The notes under the pieces were generated by a model. It saw only the letters and a list, made by a program, of their open reading frames with translations, did no database searches and had not been told where the DNA came from. The position numbers and the translations under genes are program-made. A DNA stretch of 64,000 nucleotides, from the NCBI RefSeq assembly GCF_017571525.1, contig NZ_JAGETY010000015.1, forward strand, positions 62,001-126,000. The letters are read 5' to 3'. Of the stretch, positions 58,641-64,000 are shown piece after piece. Position 1 is the stretch's first letter, and each line of letters begins with the position of its first letter. This stretch comes from Hymenobacter sp. BT559. GTDB taxonomy: Bacteria > Bacteroidota > Bacteroidia > Cytophagales > Hymenobacteraceae.

Positions 58641-61208
58641 CTACCCGAACACGGGCACTACGCGGCCTTCCTCTACCTTGAGTGCGGCGTCGTACTTCTT
58701 GCCGGTTTTGGCCGAGAGGAAGCCTTTGATAACGCCCGTTTCGCCGCGGCGCAGTAGTTGGCGCAGCTGGGTATCCGTGAGCTTCTTGCCACCCCACTCA
58801 AAGGGCACCCGAAACTGGCAATCTTCGCGGAAGCGCGAGCAGCCGAAGGCGCTGCTGCCCTTGAGCATGGTGCCCAGCTTGCACACCGGGCACGGAATCT
58901 GCCCAGGGTCGGTGGCCGTAGTGGGCTTGCTTTCGGCGGCCGGCACCAGCTCAAATTGGTGGCGGGCATCGAGCACCAAGGCGCCGTCTAGCTTCTCGCC
59001 CGCGCCCGTCACGAAGCCTTTGATAAGCTGCGTGCGGCCCTTAGCCAGCAGTGCTTTCACTTGCGGGTCGCTCAATTTCTTGCCCAAAATCTCGATAGGC
59101 AGCCGGAACTGGCATCCTTCGCGGAAGCGCGCGCAGCCGAAGGCAGTTTTGCCGCGCAGCACATGGCCGGTTTTGCAAGCCGGGCACGTGCCCAAGCCAT
59201 TAGCCGCCGGTGCCGCAGTTTTAGCTGCAGCAGGGCTAGCCGCTTTTTGCCCGCTAGCAGCAGGCGAGCTAGCCCCCCCACTTGGTGCGGCGGCCACCGC
59301 CGCGCTGCCGGCCGACACAGCCCGGCCGCTACGGTCGGTTTTCACTTCCTGCACCATCTCGCGCACCAGGCCCTTCAGCTCTTCCAAAAACTGGTCAGAA
59401 GGCAGCTCATTGCGCTCAATCTGACGCAGCTTCTTCTCCCACTGGCCGGTGAGTTCCGCTGATTTCAGGGTAGGATTGCGGATAAGGCCAATGAGCTCCA
59501 CACCGGTGGGCGTGGGCAAAATCCGCTTCTTATCGCGCCGGATGTAGTTGCGCTTAAACAGCGTTTCGATGATGGCAGCGCGGGTACTGGGCCGGCCAAT
59601 GCCGTTTTCCTTCATGGCTAGCCGCAGCTCATCGTCGTCGATGTTGCGGCCCGCCGTTTCCATGCCGCGCAGCAGGCTAGCCTCGGTATAGTCTTTAGGC
59701 GGCTGGGTCATCTTGCTTTCGAGGCGCGGCTGGTGCGGGCCGTTTTCGCCCTTCACGAAGCTTGGCAACACGGTGCTTACCACGTCGTCATCGTCGTTGC
59801 CGGTGGCGGCCTTTTCGCCGGCCGGGGCGGCGGGCTTGGGCGCGGCCTGCTGGCTAGGGTCGCCGTAGACTACGCGCCAGCCGGGGCTCAAAATCTGCCG
59901 GCCGCGCACCCGGAAAAGGAAGCCCGCCGCCTCGGCCAGCACGGTGGTGTTGCTCACCTCACAGTCGGGGTAAAAGGCAGAAATGAAACGGCGCACGATG
60001 ATGTCGTACACGCTGCTTTCCATGCCGCCGCTAGGCCCCCCGCTACCGGTCGGAATGATAGCGTGGTGGTCGGTTACCTTGTTATTATTAAATACCTTAC
60101 TGGTTTTCGGAATCTTATTGGCCAGCAGCGGCCCGGTGAGGTTTGAATACCCGATACCGCGCAGAATGCCCGGAATCTTGGGGTAGATATCATCGGGCAA
60201 GAAGGTGGTATCGACGCGCGGATAGCTCACGGCCTTCTTCTCGTAGAGGGCCTGCACTATCTTGAGCGTATCCTCGGCTGAGAGGCCTAGCTGGTTGTTG
60301 CACTGCACTTGCAAAGCAGTGAGGTCAAAGAGGCGCGGGGGCGATTCGCGCCCTTTCTTAATCTCGACGTTCGTGACGGTGAGCGGCGCGGGGCGCACGG
60401 TTTCGAGGGCCTTGTTGGCCTCATCTTCCTTCACAAAGTAGCCTAGCGCACGCAGACGGCTCTGCTCGTCGGGCGCATCCTGGGCTTCCTTTTGCTCGGC
60501 CTCCGTGTTGATGCGCGTGAAGGTGGTGCCGCGGTATTCCGTTTTCAGCACCCAATACGGCTCGGGCTTAAAGTTGCGGATTTCGTGGTAGCGGTCCACG
60601 AGCAGGGCTAGCGTGGGCGTTTGCACGCGCCCAATGCTCAGCAGCTGCTTGTCGCCGTAGGTGGTGTATTTGAGGGTAAACAAGCGCGTGGCGTTCAGGC
60701 CCAGCAGCCAGTCGCCCACGGCGCGGCTGCGCCCGGCCTGGTACAGGCTATCGAACTCCTTGCCATCGCGCAGGTTGTTGAAACCCTGCCGAATAGCTTC
60801 TTCTGTGAGCGACGAAATCCAGAGGCGCTTGACGGGTTTGCGGCATTTGGCCTCGTGAATAACCCAACGCTGGATTACTTCGCCTTCCTGGCCGGCGTCG
60901 CCGCAGTTGATGACTTCGGTGGCCGCGTCGAGCAGGCGCTTTATCGTGTTGAATTGCTTGACCACGCCATCGTCGCGGCGCATGAGCTTGATGCCGAACT
61001 GGTCGGGTATCATGGGTAGGTCGTGCAGGCTCCAGCGCTTCCACTCGGGACGATAGTCGTCGGGCTCCTTAAGCTGGCAAAAGTGGCCAAACGTCCAGGT
61101 GACCTGGTAGCCGTTGCCCTCATAGTAGCCATCCATGCGCCGGTCGGCCCCAATAACCTGGGCTATTTCGCGGGCTACACTGGGCTTTTCGGCAAGGCAA
61201 ACTTTCAT
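58641..61208 (-). CDS. topB: DNA topoisomerase III (type IA)
   Basis: 855 residues. The Toprim start MKVCLAEKPSVAREIAQVIG and acidic motif NCGDAGQEGEVIQRW (about 100-114) are followed by LSIGRVQTPTLALLV and the active-site Tyr in AVSYPRVDTTFLPDD. The gate motif ENGIGRPSTRAAIIETL is present. The C-terminus has two copies of a zinc-type repeat, CPACKTGHVLRGKTAFGC and CPVCKLGTMLKGSSAFGC. It relaxes and decatenates DNA through a single-strand 5' phosphotyrosine. The second Asp of the Toprim DxD is Gly here. Between the core and the repeats lies a Ser/Ala/Pro linker. Confidence 0.94.
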   Translation of the reverse strand: MKVCLAEKPSVAREIAQVIGADRRMDGYYEGNGYQVTWTFGHFCQLKEPDDYRPEWKRWSLHDLPMIPDQFGIKLMRRDDGVVKQFNTIKRLLDAATEVINCGDAGQEGEVIQRWVIHEAKCRKPVKRLWISSLTEEAIRQGFNNLRDGKEFDSLYQAGRSRAVGDWLLGLNATRLFTLKYTTYGDKQLLSIGRVQTPTLALLVDRYHEIRNFKPEPYWVLKTEYRGTTFTRINTEAEQKEAQDAPDEQSRLRALGYFVKEDEANKALETVRPAPLTVTNVEIKKGRESPPRLFDLTALQVQCNNQLGLSAEDTLKIVQALYEKKAVSYPRVDTTFLPDDIYPKIPGILRGIGYSNLTGPLLANKIPKTSKVFNNNKVTDHHAIIPTGSGGPSGGMESSVYDIIVRRFISAFYPDCEVSNTTVLAEAAGFLFRVRGRQILSPGWRVVYGDPSQQAAPKPAAPAGEKAATGNDDDDVVSTVLPSFVKGENGPHQPRLESKMTQPPKDYTEASLLRGMETAGRNIDDDELRLAMKENGIGRPSTRAAIIETLFKRNYIRRDKKRILPTPTGVELIGLIRNPTLKSAELTGQWEKKLRQIERNELPSDQFLEELKGLVREMVQEVKTDRSGRAVSAGSAAVAAAPSGGASSPAASGQKAASPAAAKTAAPAANGLGTCPACKTGHVLRGKTAFGCARFREGCQFRLPIEILGKKLSDPQVKALLAKGRTQLIKGFVTGAGEKLDGALVLDARHQFELVPAAESKPTTATDPGQIPCPVCKLGTMLKGSSAFGCSRFREDCQFRVPFEWGGKKLTDTQLRQLLRRGETGVIKGFLSAKTGKKYDAALKVEEGRVVPVFG

Positions 61209-61300
61209 AGCAGATTCAACTGACTTAATTGATACGCCTGCTAAAGCGGGCTGGCTGAATCAACAAAAATACGCTGCGAAAAGGTCGGGCCGTGCGGCAC

Positions 61301-61741
61301 TTAAGGATTGGCCTTAGTCGGTCGGAAGTAAGCTGGTCGCAATTCGCGCCGCAAAGCGGCAGCTAGCTTTTTGTCTTCAAAACTTTTGAGTGCTTCCGCT
61401 TCATGCTTTTTGCTGTACTTCATAACGCTGGTAAAACTCACTGCAATAGCTATCCCTAAAGCAGAACCTGCAACTAGACCAGTCAAATTATTTATTGGAT
61501 TTTGCGGCTGGGTGCCCACTCCTAAAAGCCCAGCGCCAACGGTTGCTAAGAATGGCGTCGCTATTCTCATACTCAGCCGCCGGGCCGCAAACAGCCGGTG
61601 CAGCGCCGCCACCGTATCGGGCGCCGCTGGCGAGGTAGCCAGCGGCACCGTGAGGGAATCGGGCCTAGCTATTGGGCGCAAAACCTGCGCACTTACCGGG
61701 CAGGTGCCTAGCAACAGGGCCACACTGATGAAGCTTTTCAT
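61301..61741 (-). CDS. Small exported hypothetical protein
   Basis: The start at the ATG read at 61739-61741 gives 146 residues with a signal peptide MKSFISVALLLGTCPVSAQ. A polar segment with AALHRLFAARRLSMRIATPF is followed by two hydrophobic stretches (VGAGLLGVGTQ and LVAGSALGIAIAVSFTSVM) and a charged tail (KKHEAEALKSFEDKKLAAAL). No family recognised. It may sit in the inner membrane. The space upstream (61742-61922) is AT-rich and holds no gene. Confidence 0.65.
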   Translation of the reverse strand: MKSFISVALLLGTCPVSAQVLRPIARPDSLTVPLATSPAAPDTVAALHRLFAARRLSMRIATPFLATVGAGLLGVGTQPQNPINNLTGLVAGSALGIAIAVSFTSVMKYSKKHEAEALKSFEDKKLAAALRRELRPAYFRPTKANP

Positions 61742-61922
61742 AGTGCAGAAAGGATGATTGCTGGGGCGAAGTACGCCGTCATTTCTAACGCTACCTATTT
61801 GTGGCTGAAAGACTAAAGGTCTGACTATCCAGCTCATAAATAATTATTATACAGTATATACCACCAAATTATCCTTATAAGTAAAGCCTGCTGTTTAGAA
61901 TAATAAACTTGAATCGTCAGGA

Positions 61923-62846
61923 CTAGCCCTTCTTTTGCTGGCTCGTGATGAGCACCACTGACCCTACGATAACAGCCGCCCCTACCAGCATTTGGGCCGT
62001 TAGCTTTTCGCCTAGCATAGCCCAGCCCAGTAGCACGGCCACCACGGGGTTGACGTAGGCGTAGGTGGCCACCCGCGCAGGCGGGGCGTGCTTGAGCAAC
62101 CAGCTATAGGCCGTGAAGGCTACCAATGAGCCGAACACGACGAGGTAGCCCCACCCTAGCCAGGCGGCCAGGCCGAACTGGCTAGGGTGCAGCCCGCGCC
62201 ACTCGCCGGTAATTGTGCCCAGCACCAGCAGGAGACTGCCGCCGGCCAACATCTGCAAGCCCGAGGCCAACACTGCCGATTTAGGCACCGGCGAGCGCAG
62301 CCCGTAGATGGACCCTGCCGCCCAGCTAAACGCCGCCAGCAACACCAGCGCCACGCCGCCCAGCTGCGCATAGCTAGCCCCCGCGCCGGCCATCAGCTGC
62401 TCGCCCACCAGCAGGTATACGCCTGCAAAGCCCAGCAGCAGCCCCAGCACCACGCGGCCACTGGGGCGCGGCTGCCCCAGCCACCACCAGCCCAGCAGCA
62501 CCACCCAAAAGGGTTCGCTGGCCACCAGCAGTGCCGCCAGGCTGCTCGGCAGCGCGCGCTCGGCTAGCACCACCATGCCATTGCCGCCCACCAGCAGCAA
62601 AGCTCCCACCACAAAGCTCGTGCGCCACTGCGCCAGGGTAGGCGTTTCGTAGTCGGCCGAGGCGCGGCCGGCCAGCGCCAAAATGCCGCCCGCTACCACG
62701 AAGCGTGCCCCCGCCATCAGCAGCGGCGGCATGGTTACAATGGCGTACTTAATGGCCAGGTACGTGGAGCCCCACAGCAGGTACACGGCTGCGAAGGCCA
62801 AGATGAGCAGAAGGCGGGAATGCTTGGCAATAGGATGGTTAGCCAT
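61923..62846 (-). CDS. EamA/DMT-family transporter
   Basis: 307 residues with ten hydrophobic helices in two repeats. AAVYLLWGSTYLAIKYAIVTMPP is the usual EamA start, and LVAFTAYSWLLKHAPPARVATYAYVNPVVAVLLGW the conserved end of repeat 2. Such inner-membrane exporters carry amino acids or metabolites; the substrate is unknown. It is preceded by an imperfect inverted repeat. Confidence 0.9.
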   Translation of the reverse strand: MANHPIAKHSRLLLILAFAAVYLLWGSTYLAIKYAIVTMPPLLMAGARFVVAGGILALAGRASADYETPTLAQWRTSFVVGALLLVGGNGMVVLAERALPSSLAALLVASEPFWVVLLGWWWLGQPRPSGRVVLGLLLGFAGVYLLVGEQLMAGAGASYAQLGGVALVLLAAFSWAAGSIYGLRSPVPKSAVLASGLQMLAGGSLLLVLGTITGEWRGLHPSQFGLAAWLGWGYLVVFGSLVAFTAYSWLLKHAPPARVATYAYVNPVVAVLLGWAMLGEKLTAQMLVGAAVIVGSVVLITSQQKKG

Positions 62847-62876
62847 ATATTAAGTGACTATTCCTTAAAAAACGGG

Positions 62877-62960
62877 CATTGCGCGCCCCGCGAAGCAGTC
62901 GTACCTAAATGCCTCGTGCGGGTTTCGTTCAGGTGCGATTGCTTCGCGGGGCGCGCAATG
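62877..62960. repeat. 30-bp inverted repeat between EamA and TonB receptor genes
   Basis: Arms 62877-62906 and 62931-62960 pair with two mismatches; the core is CATTGCGCGCCCCGCGAAGCA. It lies between the EamA start and the receptor stop. This sequence is unrelated to the other repeat families here. Confidence 0.85.
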
Positions 62961-62988
62961 ACAAGACGGTAGATTACCTGATTGCGGG

Positions 62989-64000
62989 CTACTTGCGCAG
63001 CGCCACCCGCACACCGGCCATGAGCCAGCGGGTGGGCATTTGGGCCCCTAGCAGGTCCGAGTATTTGGCATTAAACAGATTTTGGGCCTGGCCCACCAGC
63101 CACACGCGCTCGGGCAGCAAAGCCAGGTCGAGGCGGGCGTTGAAGACGGCGTAGCTCGGGGTGAGCTCGGCAAAGTTGGTGCTGGCGCTGGCCACCGTTT
63201 GCTGGCCGGCGCGCTGCTTATATACTCCACCAAAGGCCAGTGCGAAGCGCCGGTGCGTGAGGCTCACATTGCCGGTCACGAGGTGGCGGGCCACATTGGA
63301 GAGGTACTGCGACTGCACATCGCCCGCCACGTCGAGGTGCACCCAGGTGTAGCTCACGCTGCCATCGAGGCGCAGGCCGGGGGCTAGCTGGGCGCGGCTG
63401 CTGAGCTCGGTTTCGATGCCTTGGGTACGCACGGCAAACAGGTTTTCGGCCAGCCGGTAGCTGCCGTTGGGGTTGATGTTGGTGAAGCCCGTCGTCTCGA
63501 TAACCTGGCTGCCGGTGGCCGCCACGTAGTCAATCAGGTTGCTGCCGTAGCGGTTGAAGTAGGTGCCGCGCAGTGTGAGCGCCCGCCAGGGCTGGTAGTC
63601 GAGGCCGGCTTCGTAGTTCCAGGTGCGCTCAGCGCTGAGGGTGGGGCTGCCCACGTTGAAGCCGCTGGGCACGATGCCCGGCCGGATGGCCGAGTTGTAC
63701 TGCTCGGTAAAATTGGGAGCCCGAATGCCGCGGCCCACGGCGCCGCGCACGGTCAGCTTTTCGCCCACCTGCTGGCTGGCGTTGAGCTGCGGTACCACCT
63801 CAGTACCGTAGTTCTGGTCGTGGTCGAGGCGCAAGGCGGCGGTCACGTTCAGGCCCGGCGCGGGGGCTAGCCCGGCCACGGCGAAGGCGCCGGTGTGCCA
63901 CACGGCATGGTCGCCGCGGTCGTTGCTTTGCACGGCGCGACGGTCGGCCTGACCGCCCAGGGTCAGGCGTGCTTTCGGCGACAGCTCCAGCTGGTGCTGG
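62989..64000 (-). CDS. TonB-dependent receptor, C-terminal part (partial)
   Basis: The frame is open to the window edge, so the plug domain and start lie beyond 64000; about 337 C-terminal residues are visible. The barrel motifs ERTWNYEAGLDYQPW and VRGAVGRGIRAPNFTEQY belong to the BtuB/siderophore receptor type, with NLFNAKYSDLLGAQMPTRWL before the last strand. TonB-dependent receptors import cobalamin, siderophores or glycans through the outer membrane. The ligand is not defined; the compact form favours BtuB-like cobalamin or metal-chelate transport over a SusC. Confidence 0.88.
   Translation of the reverse strand, partial: QHQLELSPKARLTLGGQADRRAVQSNDRGDHAVWHTGAFAVAGLAPAPGLNVTAALRLDHDQNYGTEVVPQLNASQQVGEKLTVRGAVGRGIRAPNFTEQYNSAIRPGIVPSGFNVGSPTLSAERTWNYEAGLDYQPWRALTLRGTYFNRYGSNLIDYVAATGSQVIETTGFTNINPNGSYRLAENLFAVRTQGIETELSSRAQLAPGLRLDGSVSYTWVHLDVAGDVQSQYLSNVARHLVTGNVSLTHRRFALAFGGVYKQRAGQQTVASASTNFAELTPSYAVFNARLDLALLPERVWLVGQAQNLFNAKYSDLLGAQMPTRWLMAGVRVALRK

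Noticed and set aside
1..64000. Prophage, intact insertion sequence, rRNA or CRISPR-cas
   Set aside because: No phage structural, integrase, transposase, rRNA or cas-like sequence was recognised on either strand.

Overview
The window looks like chromosomal DNA of a GC-rich Bacteroidota bacterium of the Hymenobacter type. The reasons are the gene families (GntR-type RhaR with RhaEW and a RhaI-type isomerase, Bat-like VWA/TPR pair, YwqK/MORN protein, topB with C-terminal zinc repeats, TonB receptor), Bacteroidota-style promoter boxes (TAnnTTTG), a high GC content, and many long inverted repeats of the kind scattered through such genomes. Genus assignment is inference; no rRNA is present.

Layout: 1-3083, polyphosphate metabolism (3' end of ppx, convergent with ppk1, separated by a perfect 51-bp inverted repeat). 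3323-14429, seven co-oriented secreted carbohydrate-active enzymes (four GH43, one GH8, one GH97, one double esterase), which read as an arabinoxylan/xylo-oligosaccharide operon without SusC/SusD or a local regulator. 14654-19047, housekeeping and small proteins (AarF/UbiB kinase, DinB, thioesterase, methyltransferase, DUF2256). 19048-22564, a molybdopterin oxidoreductase with a cytochrome b561 partner, DUF1223, and an ECF sigma factor with an overlapping zinc-finger anti-sigma gene. 22613-27352, secreted hydrolases and a two-domain DUF1259 protein. 27527-30706, a GMC dehydrogenase with its small subunit and a TIM-barrel epimerase, a set associated with glycoside 3-oxidation. 31074-34660, guanine-deaminase-like enzyme, RidA, GNAT, gyrB. 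34661-35308 contains gene remnants.

35309-47546 is a rhamnose locus: transporter RhaT, bifunctional aldolase/lactaldehyde dehydrogenase RhaEW, regulator RhaR, isomerase RhaI, an FGGY kinase, LutABC, a DUF6807 protein and mutarotase RhaM. The genes trace a path from L-rhamnose to DHAP plus L-lactate and then pyruvate. A repeated CAGGAG-N4-CAGGAG motif sits directly upstream of three promoters in this locus.

47924-50599 holds an MDR oxidoreductase, a cupin protein and an AraC regulator. 50914-51331 is a tRNA operon (Ser-Pro-Arg) with promoter and terminator. 51471-56505 holds the Bat-like pair, a thiolase and a MORN protein. 56698-58635 encodes an unusual fusion of an Lgt-like membrane domain with a beta-rich, barrel-like domain. 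topB, a small hypothetical, an EamA transporter and the C-terminal part of a TonB-dependent receptor close the window. No prophage, CRISPR array, intact insertion sequence or rRNA was seen.
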